Assembly (NCBI GenBank): GCA_017620475.1
Contig: JAFZQI010000007.1
Coordinates: 1-51,870 of the forward strand
DNA from: Clostridiales bacterium
GTDB lineage: Bacteria; Bacillota; Clostridia; Saccharofermentanales; Saccharofermentanaceae
Length of the DNA stretch: 51,870 nucleotides
Reading direction: 5' to 3'
This document shows positions 7,635 through 16,361 of the stretch, one piece after another (position 1 is the stretch's first letter; each line of letters starts with the position of its first letter). A program made the translations under genes and the position numbers. The notes under the pieces were generated by a model, which saw only the letters and a program-made list of their open reading frames with translations, made no database searches and was not told the origin of the DNA.

Positions 7635-9584
7635 ATGGATACCAGAAAGAAAGTAGCGGTTTTTTCGCCGAACATTTATGAGCCGATGACGCATGCCATT
7701 CAGGAAGGCATCAGTAAGGCTGCGCTGGAGCTCGGCATCAAGGTCCTCTTCTTCGTCAGTTTCAGCGATGATTTCAGTGACAAGATCTACGACCAGTACC
7801 GCCACTATGACGAGGGTGATATTGCGGCGTTTGAGCTCCCCGATCTGGATACGTTCGACGGGATCATCCGTGTTGACCTTTCCTACAACCCGTACTGTCT
7901 CGAACATCTCGACAACCGGCTCAGCAAGGCCAAGATCCCGATCATCAACGTCGGCGGCTACGATGAGCGCTATTTCAATGTCATCAGTAACGAGTATGAC
8001 TCTTTCATTAACATCGTGGAACATCTGATCAAAGAGCACGGCTGTAAGGATATTTATCATCTTGCCGGTCTTCGTGAGAGGAACTTCACGCAGACGCGTA
8101 TCAATGCTTACCATGCCGCGCTCGAGAAGAACGGTATTCCTTTCGATGAAAACAAGGTGTATTACGGTACACTCTGGCACGATTGCGGCGATGCCGCTCT
8201 GGACTACATCCTTGCCGATTGCAGCAAACACGGCAGGAAATACCCGGATGCGATCGTCTGTGCCAATGACTACTCCGCCGTCGGTCTTATCGCCTCCTGC
8301 CATAAACGAGGCATCGACGTCCCGGGCGATATTCTCGTTACCGGCTACGATGGCCTCGAGGAAGCGTATCAGGGATATCCGTCGATCACGACCGGGGCAC
8401 AGCCCTTCTTCCGGTCAGGATATGAGAGCCTCTTTGTCCTTCAGGATATGTGGGAAGGAAAAGATTATGGTAAAGGCCGCACAATTCCGGGAGATCTGGT
8501 GTGCAACCAGTCCTGCGGATGCAAAAACATGAGCACTTACAATGTCGAAGACATCCGTGGAATGTATATCCGCCGCCTTGACCGCGTGTCCGAGCTGGCG
8601 CAGTCCACCACCAGTCTGATCCTCAGTGTCAGCAGCGCCCACACCATGGAAGAATGCTTTACGGAAATCACTAAGTATTCCGCCATCGACTCCGGCTTTA
8701 CGGATATGCTCCTGTGTCTGGCACCGAACTGGGAGAATCAGCGTGTCATCACGGATGACTTCTCAAAGCAGGATGAAGACATGACCGTCGTTGCCGGATT
8801 TATCGGACCGGATCCCGTCAGCCGGGAGACCTTCAGGAAGAAAGACCTGCTGCCTCCGGATCTTCTTGCGGACCCGAAGCCGTACTATATTTTCGCGATC
8901 CATCATCTTGAGCATTACATGGGTTATCTCATCGTGTCTCCGCAGAACGAGGCGCATGAAGCGACCTTCATGAAGTCCTGGATCGTTAATCTCGGCTCGA
9001 TGCTGGAGAACTGGAGGATCCGCCACAAGCTGAATATGGCTGTCCAGCGGATGGAAAACCTCTATAACCGCGATATGCTGACGAATCTTTACAACCGTCA
9101 CGGCTACGATATGTTCTTCACCGAGATCTTCCGGGAATGCAGAAGCAAGCGTATCTCCATCGGCGTCATGATGGTCGACATGGATGACCTCAAGCTCGTT
9201 AACGATAACCATGGGCACGCCGAGGGTGACTACAGCCTTTGCGCAATTGCCGACGGCATGCGCTATGCCGCCATCAACGGCGAGGTGTGCCTCAGGACCG
9301 GCGGCGATGAGTTCGTTGTTCTTGCCAAGAATTACTCCGACGCAAAGGCCGCGACCTTTGCCGAGACGCTCCGGCTTTACATTCAGGAGCGGATCAAGCG
9401 TCACAAGAAGAACTACACCTTCTCCGTCAGTATCGGCACCTGCATCAAGATCCCGCCGGAGTCGAAGGATACCGACGAAGACGCCGAGGAAGCCGCCATC
9501 CGCGCTTTTTCCGAGGAATACTTAAGGATCGCCGACGCGAAGATGTACGAAGAGAAAAAACAGCACAAGGCCGGGCGGTCGTAG
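7635..9584 (+). CDS. cytosolic diguanylate cyclase with LacI-type ligand-binding domain
   Basis: 649 residues. Residues 1-290 are a periplasmic-binding-protein-like fold of the LacI type (KKVAVFSPNIYEPM at the start; DAIVCANDYSAVGLI; ILVTGYDGLEEAYQGYPSITT). A linker follows with a CNQSCGCK cysteine motif. A helical region leads into a C-terminal GGDEF domain (LTNLYNRHGYDMFF; RTGGDEFVV at 554-562). The active site GGDEF is intact, but the five-residues-upstream RxxD inhibitory site is absent, so product inhibition is unlikely. There is no signal peptide or membrane segment. It should make cyclic di-GMP in response to a small intracellular ligand, probably a sugar. The start at 7635 is chosen for its GGGAG site 10 bases upstream and homology-like start of the fold. 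Its stop abuts the next gene's stop. Confidence 0.85.
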   Translation: MDTRKKVAVFSPNIYEPMTHAIQEGISKAALELGIKVLFFVSFSDDFSDKIYDQYRHYDEGDIAAFELPDLDTFDGIIRVDLSYNPYCLEHLDNRLSKAKIPIINVGGYDERYFNVISNEYDSFINIVEHLIKEHGCKDIYHLAGLRERNFTQTRINAYHAALEKNGIPFDENKVYYGTLWHDCGDAALDYILADCSKHGRKYPDAIVCANDYSAVGLIASCHKRGIDVPGDILVTGYDGLEEAYQGYPSITTGAQPFFRSGYESLFVLQDMWEGKDYGKGRTIPGDLVCNQSCGCKNMSTYNVEDIRGMYIRRLDRVSELAQSTTSLILSVSSAHTMEECFTEITKYSAIDSGFTDMLLCLAPNWENQRVITDDFSKQDEDMTVVAGFIGPDPVSRETFRKKDLLPPDLLADPKPYYIFAIHHLEHYMGYLIVSPQNEAHEATFMKSWIVNLGSMLENWRIRHKLNMAVQRMENLYNRDMLTNLYNRHGYDMFFTEIFRECRSKRISIGVMMVDMDDLKLVNDNHGHAEGDYSLCAIADGMRYAAINGEVCLRTGGDEFVVLAKNYSDAKAATFAETLRLYIQERIKRHKKNYTFSVSIGTCIKIPPESKDTDEDAEEAAIRAFSEEYLRIADAKMYEEKKQHKAGRS

Positions 9585-11057
9585 TTATTTCAGTTTCTTC
9601 TCCAGCTCCTTGATAACGATTTCCAGGGCCTTGATACGCGCGTACTTCTTGTCGACGGATTCGAGGATATACCACGGTGCGAATTTGGTTGAAGTCTTCT
9701 GGATCATCTCATCGATGGCCTCTTCGTAAGCGTCCCACTTCTCCCGGTTTCGCCAGTCTTCTTCCGTGATCTTCCACTGCTTCTCCGGCGTATTCTGGCG
9801 GTCGGTGAAGCGCTGAAGCTGCGTATCTTTATCGATCTGTACCCAGAACTTAATGATCACCGCGCCCCAGTCATCCAGTTCTTTTTCAAACTCATTGATC
9901 TCGTTATACGCACGCTTCCAGTCATTCTCCGAACAGAATCCCTCGATCCGCTCCACCATGACGCGGCCATACCAGGTACGGTCGAAAATGGCCACGTGGC
10001 CGTCCTTCGGAAGGCGGGTCCAGAAGCGCCACAGATAGTGGCGGGCTTTTTCATGCGGTTCAGGGCTTGCAATCGGGTGCACCTCGTAGCCACGGGGGTC
10101 GAGTGCCTCGGCGATACGCTTAATGTTCCCGCCTTTTCCGGCCGCATCCCATCCTTCGTAGGCAATGATCAGCGGAACACGTTTCCTATAAAGACGGTTA
10201 TGAAGGTCGTCCAGGCGGTCCTGAAGCTTATCCAGTTTCTCCTTATATTCCTCATCGGTAAGCTCTTTGCCTTCAAGCGGGATCTCGGAAAGTTTCGGCA
10301 TCTTCACCAGAGGGAAGGTGTTCTGCAGAAGCGGAACAGCCAGTGAATGGTTCTGCAGCGCGATATCGATGCCTTCGTTCATGCGCTCCAGCACCTGAAG
10401 CTCCGTCCACTTTTCCGATTTGGCATCGATGATATACCAGGGAGCCGAGGAGGCATTAGTATCCTCCAGGTATTTTTCGAAGATCTTCTCGCACTCTTTA
10501 TAGTGTTTGTTCTGCCAGATATCTCCATCGGAAACACGCCACTTCGTATCGATGTCATCCTTCAGTTTCTCGATACGCTTCTTCTGCTCGTCCTCGGAAA
10601 TGTGCATGAAAAACTTCAGTACCAGATAGCCGTTGTCGGTGAGCTGTCTTTCGAAGCGGCGGATACTGTCGATCCTCTTCTCATAGAGTGAATCGGACAT
10701 GGAACCATTAAGTCTTCCCATCACCACTTCATTCATCCACCCGGTGTTATAGAAACGGAATTTCCCTGCCTCCGGCAGTGCCTCAAAATAGCGGCAGAGA
10801 AACGGTTTTCTTTTCTCGGCATCCGTCGGCATGTCGAAGGTGGCGACCTTATAGAAACGCGGATCGATATTGTTAATAACATTTCCGATGAGCGTGCCCT
10901 TTCCGGCCGTACCCCAGCCTTCTACAAGAACCACGACAGGGAGCTTATTCTCCTTGAGTTTCTGCTGGATCGCAAACAGGGTATCCTCCTGTTCCTTGAG
11001 TCGGGCTTTCAATATTTCTTTCTCGGGTTTTTCGTTGAGATACGCGTTCTTTAACAT
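9585..11057 (-). CDS. pap: polyphosphate:AMP phosphotransferase (tandem PPK2 domains)
   Basis: A 490-residue protein with two PPK2 domains. It transfers phosphate from polyphosphate to AMP, giving ADP. Domain 1 has a P-loop at EGWGTAGKGT (46-55) in which the catalytic Asp is replaced by Gly. Domain 2 has the intact EGWDAAGKGG near residue 300 and the DRTWYGRVMVER lid/Walker B region. By analogy with characterised two-domain enzymes, the C-terminal half is the active one. GGGAGGAAG precedes the ATG. It is cytosolic and stands alone, convergent with the cyclase gene with no base between the two stops. A role in energy buffering from polyphosphate is likely. Confidence 0.9.
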   Translation of the reverse strand: MLKNAYLNEKPEKEILKARLKEQEDTLFAIQQKLKENKLPVVVLVEGWGTAGKGTLIGNVINNIDPRFYKVATFDMPTDAEKRKPFLCRYFEALPEAGKFRFYNTGWMNEVVMGRLNGSMSDSLYEKRIDSIRRFERQLTDNGYLVLKFFMHISEDEQKKRIEKLKDDIDTKWRVSDGDIWQNKHYKECEKIFEKYLEDTNASSAPWYIIDAKSEKWTELQVLERMNEGIDIALQNHSLAVPLLQNTFPLVKMPKLSEIPLEGKELTDEEYKEKLDKLQDRLDDLHNRLYRKRVPLIIAYEGWDAAGKGGNIKRIAEALDPRGYEVHPIASPEPHEKARHYLWRFWTRLPKDGHVAIFDRTWYGRVMVERIEGFCSENDWKRAYNEINEFEKELDDWGAVIIKFWVQIDKDTQLQRFTDRQNTPEKQWKITEEDWRNREKWDAYEEAIDEMIQKTSTKFAPWYILESVDKKYARIKALEIVIKELEKKLK

Positions 11058-11108
11058 AGAGACTTCCTCCCTTCAAACGGTTCGGATAAGGCTTCTAAAA
11101 CAACTCGA

Positions 11109-11137
11109 AATATACTTTTATTTTACCACGCTTTGAA
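11109..11137 (-). promoter_or_regulatory. promoter of the polyphosphate phosphotransferase gene
   Basis: Minus-strand TTCAAA (11137-11132), 17-bp spacer, TATATT (11114-11109), about 45 nt before the ATG. Confidence 0.5.
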
Positions 11138-11212
11138 CCTCCGAAAAACCTCTTGTCTTGGTTAGTTGCACCGATCTTCTGACCGAGAAGGATATGATCA
11201 TACAAGTGCATA

Positions 11213-11280
11213 AAGAAAACCGCTCGGCCACGAGTTTTTGCGAAGCAAAACTGTTTGAGTGGAAGAGCGGTTATTCTTTA
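11213..11280 (-). terminator. nested-hairpin terminator after cardiolipin synthase
   Basis: Read on the minus strand, AAAGAATAACCGCTC pairs with GAGCGGTTTTCTTT, enclosing an inner stem AGTTTTGC-TTC-GCAAAACT. The descending outer arm is T-rich. It lies 27 bases after the cls stop and fits a rho-independent terminator with an unusually long two-level stem. Confidence 0.6.
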
Positions 11281-11306
11281 TGTACGGAATCAGCAGCGCG
11301 TCCCGG

Positions 11307-12842
11307 TCAGAAGATCGGTGCGATAAGACGAAGGATCAGCCGGAACAAACTCCAGCCTCTGTGGTAGTTGAGTTCAGCAGGAAGGATTTCATCCGACACT
11401 TCAAAGGAATGCAGAAGATCTTTCTGCACATCGTGAACCGTATTCGTCCCGCACATACAGACAGCACTCTCAAAATGCAGGTACAGGCTTCGGTAATCCC
11501 AGTTTACGGAACCTACAATGGCTGCCTTGTCATCGACCACCACCGTCTTGCTGTGCATGAATCCGGGCGCGTATTCGTAAACATGGACGCCGGCATTGAC
11601 CAGGTCCCGGTAATACGATCTTGTGGCCATATGGATCATCCACTTATCGTATTTGCTCGGGGTAACGATGCGCACATCGATACCGCTCTTGGCGGCAAGG
11701 CACAATGCGGAGATCATGTTCTCATCCAGTATCAGGTACGGGGTACTGATATAGATCGATTTCTCGGCGGCCGTGATCATGTGCATGTACACGCTCTCTC
11801 CCACATTTTCCGAATCAAGCGGGATATCATTATAGGGCTGTACGAAACCATCGTCAGGGATCGGACAGGGTTCATCTTTCCATGGACGATAGATATCCAG
11901 ATCTTCACGTGAAGTCTCCTGCGTCTGCCAGATCTGCAGGAAGAAACAGGTAAGGCTCCAGGCGGCTTCTCCTTCCACCATTAGGGCCGAGTCCTTCCAG
12001 TAGCCGAATCTTTCTTTACGGTTCACGTATTCATCGGAAAGATTCACGCCTCCGCAGAATGCGATCTTTCCGTCGATCGATGTGATCTTTCTGTGATCGC
12101 GGTTATTCTGAATGGTCGTAAAGAACGGGCGGAACGGATTGAATACACGGCAATCGATCCCCAGTGATTTAAGATAATCCGGGTAGTCAGCCGGAAGCGT
12201 CAGGAAACACCCCATATCGTCATAAAGGATACGGACGATGACTCCGTTTCGGGCTTTCTCCTTAAGTATCTCCAGGATCGAGTTCCAGAACTCGCCCTCG
12301 CCGATCGTAAAGTACTCCATGAAGATATATTTCTCGGCACTCCTCAGTTTCTCCAGAAGCACGGGCCAGAAGGCTTCTCCCGGAGACAAGTATTGAGTCT
12401 TCGTATGTTGATAGACCGGGAAATGCTGAACGCGTTCGAGGTATTCCGCGCCTTTTAGGAATGCCGGGAATTCTTTTTGCATCTGTTCCTTGACTTCTTC
12501 TTTACATACCAGTTTGTGTTTCGTCGATGTCACGACTTCATCGAGGCTTCGGATATAGTAGTCGGTACTCATCTGGAAGTTCAAAAAGACATACAGCACT
12601 CCGCCGAATACAGGGAACATTAGGATAAGAAACACCCATACTAAACGGTACCCGCCCTTATCGTTCTTACTCACCACATAAAGAGCAACGATTACGGATA
12701 TCACACGGAAAAGGATCGAGGCGATGTCGGAATAGAAGGTTCCTGCCACCACCAGAAAAATGAAAGACGCGATTTCCACAAGCAGGATCAGAATGATCAC
12801 GGCCCGTCGCATCAACAGTGATTGGAACCACTTTTTACGCAT
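11307..12842 (-). CDS. cls: cardiolipin synthase
   Basis: A 511-residue membrane enzyme of the phospholipase D superfamily. It joins two phosphatidylglycerols to cardiolipin and glycerol. Two N-terminal membrane helices (about 12-34 and 66-88, with a further hydrophobic stretch 38-57) precede two HKD motifs: H250-K252-D257 (DHRKITSID) and H430-K432-D437 (MHSKTVVVD). Both catalytic triads are intact. The length and the C-terminal LRLIAPIF match Bacillota Cls. The promoter lies 34 bp upstream. A lipid glycosyltransferase is encoded 2 kb away, but the degenerate GGDEF-EAL gene lies between on the other strand, so no operon is formed. Confidence 0.93.
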   Translation of the reverse strand: MRKKWFQSLLMRRAVIILILLVEIASFIFLVVAGTFYSDIASILFRVISVIVALYVVSKNDKGGYRLVWVFLILMFPVFGGVLYVFLNFQMSTDYYIRSLDEVVTSTKHKLVCKEEVKEQMQKEFPAFLKGAEYLERVQHFPVYQHTKTQYLSPGEAFWPVLLEKLRSAEKYIFMEYFTIGEGEFWNSILEILKEKARNGVIVRILYDDMGCFLTLPADYPDYLKSLGIDCRVFNPFRPFFTTIQNNRDHRKITSIDGKIAFCGGVNLSDEYVNRKERFGYWKDSALMVEGEAAWSLTCFFLQIWQTQETSREDLDIYRPWKDEPCPIPDDGFVQPYNDIPLDSENVGESVYMHMITAAEKSIYISTPYLILDENMISALCLAAKSGIDVRIVTPSKYDKWMIHMATRSYYRDLVNAGVHVYEYAPGFMHSKTVVVDDKAAIVGSVNWDYRSLYLHFESAVCMCGTNTVHDVQKDLLHSFEVSDEILPAELNYHRGWSLFRLILRLIAPIF

Positions 12843-12875
12843 CTTCCTCCTCCGGAAAAGTTCTTTTCTAATATA

Positions 12876-12904
12876 ATTATCAACAATATGAAAACGAAGT
12901 CAAT
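12876..12904 (-). promoter_or_regulatory. promoter of cls
   Basis: Minus-strand TTGACT (12904-12899), 17-bp spacer, GATAAT (12881-12876), in an AT-rich gap. Confidence 0.6.
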
Positions 12905-12972
12905 TTGTTATAGGTTTTTTGATACGACTGATATAAAATGAAAGCAGTTATTTATGTTAGGAGATGAACAGT

Positions 12973-14712
12973 ATGGGTTCGATTCCTCAGTCTAAACAGA
13001 AATCCTTTCTCCCTGTCCTGATTACGGTCAATTATCTTCTGGCAGCAGGCATTACTTTCCTTGTTTGTACCACCGGCGGAACGCCGAGCGTGTACGCCAA
13101 CCTGATCCTGATCCCCATCTGCCTGACCGCGTTATTTACACCGGTATGGCACAGTGTTCTCTTTGCCGTATTAGCCGGAATCGCTATGGGACCTCTGGCC
13201 AATCTGATCACGGATTCCTCCAGCAAGAGCCTGATCTGGCTGATCCGTGTGCTGATCTACGTGACGGTAAGTATCGTTATCTCCTACATCTCTTCCAAAA
13301 GCAGAGAAAGAGAGAAGCATTTCGAGCATCTGGCCACTCATGACCCGCTGACCGGACTTCCCAACATCAACAGCTTATCTTCGACGAAGATCCCCTCTTC
13401 CGGAGCCACCACGATCCTGATGCTTTCCTTTAACGAAGACAGCGATCTGCAGGGTCTTTTCGGAAGTGATTTCTATCAGGCGATCGTGAAGAAGATCTCC
13501 GAAGAATTGCAGGGACTTCTTTCCTCATATCCGAATGCCACACTTTATAAAGGCACGGATCTGAATTTCTCGATCCTTGTAAATCATTACTCCAACGAAG
13601 AAAGCCTGGAAAGCCTTTTGGCCGCTCTGGATAATCTAAACGATGTGACAGTCACCGTTGAGAAGATCCCCGTATATGTTTCTTTCCGCATCGGTTTTAC
13701 CGTGATCCGTCCGGATGGGAACCTTGCCGAGGGGATGCGCCAGGCCGGCATCGCGCTTCGCTATTCCTTCCTGGAGGAGCAGCACATCAGCCGTTACACG
13801 GAGGCCATGCGTGACTATTACAAAGGCACGGTTAATATCGCAAGCGAATTCTCTTCGGATATTGCCAAAGGCATGGTCAAGGCTTCCTACCAGACGATCC
13901 ACGATGCGAAGACCAGAGAGCCTGTCAGTGTGGAGATCCTTGCCAAGTGGGAACGCGATGACGGTTCCCGCATGACGGCCGAAGAATTCGTGCCGATCCT
14001 TCAGAAGACCTCCTGTCTTCAGAAACTGACGATCTTCATGACGCAGGAAGCGATCCGCTACGCGCAGCTTCCCGTGAATTCCAGCCGCAAGTTCAGCATC
14101 AACTTTTCCGCTTCGGAACTCAACGAAAGAAGCGTCATGGAATTTGTACGGGCCGTAGAGAAGTCCGGTATCGGCAACGAACGCGTCATGGTCGAGATCA
14201 CCGGTTCTTTTGCCGAAGACGACTTCCTGGTACGGGACAACCTGATCTTCATGCATAAGCACGGAATCGGCATCGCCATCGATTTTATCAGCGCTGCTTC
14301 CTCGGCGTTCGTTCTTCTCAATGATATTCCCATCGATGTAATCAAGATCAACCGCGTCATCACGGCGCAAGCGGACAAGGATCGTGGAGCATCTCTGATC
14401 CGGAGCATCGTTGCTTTTGCCAAGGACAACGGCATCAAGACGATTGCAGAAGGTGTCGAGAACGATAGCCAGGCGGGATTCTGTGAAGAAGCCGGTGTCG
14501 ATTATCTTCAGGGTTATTACTTCAGTGTGCCGCAGCTGCTGTGGTCTGACACAGTTGAGCCGGAAGAGAAAACGGAAGAAGGTACTTCCCCTGATCGGGA
14601 TAAAGATGGATCTGCGGGATATCCCGACATCTCCATAGTCAAAAAAGACGGAGATGAAAAAACGGGAGCCCAAGAAGAGATCCCGGAAGACGACGCCGGG
14701 AAAGAAGAATAA
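12973..14712 (+). CDS. membrane GGDEF-EAL protein with both domains degenerate
   Basis: 579 residues. About four hydrophobic helices occupy residues 10-105, followed by a short charged linker and HDPLTGLPN, the start of a GGDEF domain. The GGDEF position reads KGTDLNF, so no cyclase activity is expected. The EAL domain from about residue 270 reads EILAKWE in place of EALLRW. It keeps the SINFSASEL Asn and the EGVEN and LQGYYFS motifs, but VEITGS lacks the second acid of ITES, and IDDFGTG has become IDFISAA. Loop 6 and a metal-binding Asp are therefore lost. It probably works as a cyclic di-GMP receptor or a signalling scaffold, which is inference. The Glu/Asp-rich tail (about 545-579) is disordered. 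ATG at 12973 is preferred: AGGAG is 9 bases upstream, whereas it touches the ATG at 12964. Confidence 0.8.
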   Translation: MGSIPQSKQKSFLPVLITVNYLLAAGITFLVCTTGGTPSVYANLILIPICLTALFTPVWHSVLFAVLAGIAMGPLANLITDSSSKSLIWLIRVLIYVTVSIVISYISSKSREREKHFEHLATHDPLTGLPNINSLSSTKIPSSGATTILMLSFNEDSDLQGLFGSDFYQAIVKKISEELQGLLSSYPNATLYKGTDLNFSILVNHYSNEESLESLLAALDNLNDVTVTVEKIPVYVSFRIGFTVIRPDGNLAEGMRQAGIALRYSFLEEQHISRYTEAMRDYYKGTVNIASEFSSDIAKGMVKASYQTIHDAKTREPVSVEILAKWERDDGSRMTAEEFVPILQKTSCLQKLTIFMTQEAIRYAQLPVNSSRKFSINFSASELNERSVMEFVRAVEKSGIGNERVMVEITGSFAEDDFLVRDNLIFMHKHGIGIAIDFISAASSAFVLLNDIPIDVIKINRVITAQADKDRGASLIRSIVAFAKDNGIKTIAEGVENDSQAGFCEEAGVDYLQGYYFSVPQLLWSDTVEPEEKTEEGTSPDRDKDGSAGYPDISIVKKDGDEKTGAQEEIPEDDAGKEE

Positions 14713-14737
14713 GAAGAGTAAGATTATCGGTTGCGAA

Positions 14738-14765
14738 AAGGGCTGTCTCATTTGAGACAGCCCTT
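14738..14765. terminator. bidirectional hairpin terminator
   Basis: AAGGGCTGTCTCA and TGAGACAGCCCTT form a perfect 13-bp stem with a TT loop, flanked by A and T tracts. It separates the convergent GGDEF-EAL and glycosyltransferase genes. Confidence 0.85.
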
Positions 14766-14769
14766 ACTT

Positions 14770-16191
14770 TTATCCACGGTCTTTCTCTTTCTTGCGGACC
14801 CGGATCAGGTGGGTGTACCGGTTGGCCATCCGGTAAGCTTTGCGGGCATTTCCCGCCACGACCTTTTTCACTCCGGAGAAGCCGCCCTTACGGTCCTCTG
14901 ATTCTTCCTCCAGGAAGTGCTTATCTTCCTCCGGCGGAATCAGTTTTGCTTTCTTATATTTCTTGGAGAAATGAAGTTTTCCGACATTGGCTCTGCGGAT
15001 CGCCTTCTCCCGTACATACCTTGCAATGGCATTCTTATATGCTTCTTCGACTCTGACGGCGAATGTCTCGGCGGAATAGGCCGATACGGTCTTTTCGGCG
15101 TTGGCGGAATACCGTTCTGCCGTTTGCGGATCACGGAAGATCTCGGAAACGATATCGGAGATCTCTATCTCGTTTCGGAACAATCGGGCATTCACGCCGT
15201 CCTGGAAAAGCTCATTGACCGCATCGTCTTTACGTGCGATGACCGGAAGTCCGGCCGCCATGGCCTCGTAATACGTAAGACCCTGTGTCTCGGAAGTGGA
15301 ACAGGAGATAAAGGCATCTCCCAACTGGTAGTATTTCCCGATCTCGGCATAGAGAGCCGCTCCGGCAAAGATCACCTTGTTTGAAACTCCTAGGGAGGCT
15401 GCCTGTTCCTTCAGTCCCGGAAGTGCCGGGCCATCGCCGACTATCAGAAGACGGACACGGTCATTCTTCTCGCAGATCTTCGGCATCTGCTCGATGATCT
15501 TGTCGATACTCTTTTCTTTCGCCACACGACCAAGGCTCAGAAGGATCTTGTCGCCTTCCCGGATCCCGAACTTCGTACGGAGTGCATCGATCTCTTTCTT
15601 ATTGAAATTCGCACGGTTAAAGGGAGAAAGATCAATGCCTGTCGGAATCACGTAGATGGGCTTCGTCACACCGTATTCACGGAGGCAGTTCTTCACCTTC
15701 TCCGTCGGAACGATCAATCCCGTCGGAACATTACAGAAAGCCTTGCTGAACTTCTGCGCCAGTTCCGGTGTAATGATGCCCGTCGCTTTACCGTTTAGAA
15801 TATAGTGGGTATAGTCCTCCAGCATCGTGTGATAGGTATGCACGATGGGAAGGTGGCAGGCCATCGATGAGGAAAGCCCCACAAGGCCCATGGAAAACTC
15901 GGTCTGGGTATGGATGATATCGATCTTCAGACGTTTGAGGATCTGTACCAGGCGGAAGGAATACGGCATCGTCGTGCGGTATGGTTTGACCAGCAGCATC
16001 GGCACGCTGGGGATACGGAATACCGGCGGATGTTTACTGACACGTCTGATCACCGGAGAGTTGTTCTCCGAAGTCGCAAACACATACACACGGTGCCCGC
16101 GTTTTCTAAGCGCGATCGCCAGCGTATAGATCGATGAGGTCACGCCGTTAATGTCAGGAAAATACGTATCTGTAATGATCGCTATGTTCAT
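14770..16191 (-). CDS. GT4 glycosyltransferase, probable diacylglycerol glucosyltransferase
   Basis: 473 residues of GT-B fold. The N-terminus MNIAIITDTYFPDINGVTSS is typical of lipid glucosyltransferases of the alpha-monoglucosyldiacylglycerol synthase group, as are IIHTQTEFSMGLVGL and HTYHTMLEDYTHYI. The C-terminal donor domain carries the retaining-GT EX7E motif (SETQGLTYYEAMAAG). The lysine/arginine-rich last 70 residues suggest a peripheral association with acidic membranes. It probably attaches glucose to diacylglycerol to make a membrane glycolipid or lipoteichoic-acid anchor. ATG at 16191 is chosen over one 66 bases upstream because AAGGAGG lies just before it. The strong extended -10 at 16216-16221 also places the transcription start between the two. 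Confidence 0.8.
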   Translation of the reverse strand: MNIAIITDTYFPDINGVTSSIYTLAIALRKRGHRVYVFATSENNSPVIRRVSKHPPVFRIPSVPMLLVKPYRTTMPYSFRLVQILKRLKIDIIHTQTEFSMGLVGLSSSMACHLPIVHTYHTMLEDYTHYILNGKATGIITPELAQKFSKAFCNVPTGLIVPTEKVKNCLREYGVTKPIYVIPTGIDLSPFNRANFNKKEIDALRTKFGIREGDKILLSLGRVAKEKSIDKIIEQMPKICEKNDRVRLLIVGDGPALPGLKEQAASLGVSNKVIFAGAALYAEIGKYYQLGDAFISCSTSETQGLTYYEAMAAGLPVIARKDDAVNELFQDGVNARLFRNEIEISDIVSEIFRDPQTAERYSANAEKTVSAYSAETFAVRVEEAYKNAIARYVREKAIRRANVGKLHFSKKYKKAKLIPPEEDKHFLEEESEDRKGGFSGVKKVVAGNARKAYRMANRYTHLIRVRKKEKDRG

Positions 16192-16215
16192 ATTTCCTCC
16201 TTGCCGCCACCTATG

Positions 16216-16224
16216 ATTATACCA
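16216..16224 (-). promoter_or_regulatory. extended -10 promoter of the glycosyltransferase gene
   Basis: Minus-strand TGGTATAAT. No good -35 is present, as is common with the extended -10 type. The predicted start lies about 18 bases before the ATG. Confidence 0.6.
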
Positions 16225-16325
16225 TACCCGAACATGACTGGATGACAATTCATTCACTTGGAAATCAGGTTGGGAAAATGGTATTTATGGGTAAGATTTT
16301 GTTATATTTCCCCCACTGATTCTGA

Positions 16326-16331
16326 TATACT
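16326..16331 (+). promoter_or_regulatory. -10 element of the beta-glucosidase gene
   Basis: TATACT on the plus strand, 30 bases before the ATG. A TTATAT at 16303-16308 is at 17 bp but is a poor -35, so the promoter may need an activator. Confidence 0.4.
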
Positions 16332-16361
16332 CGAAACAACATCTTTAAGGAGGACACAACT

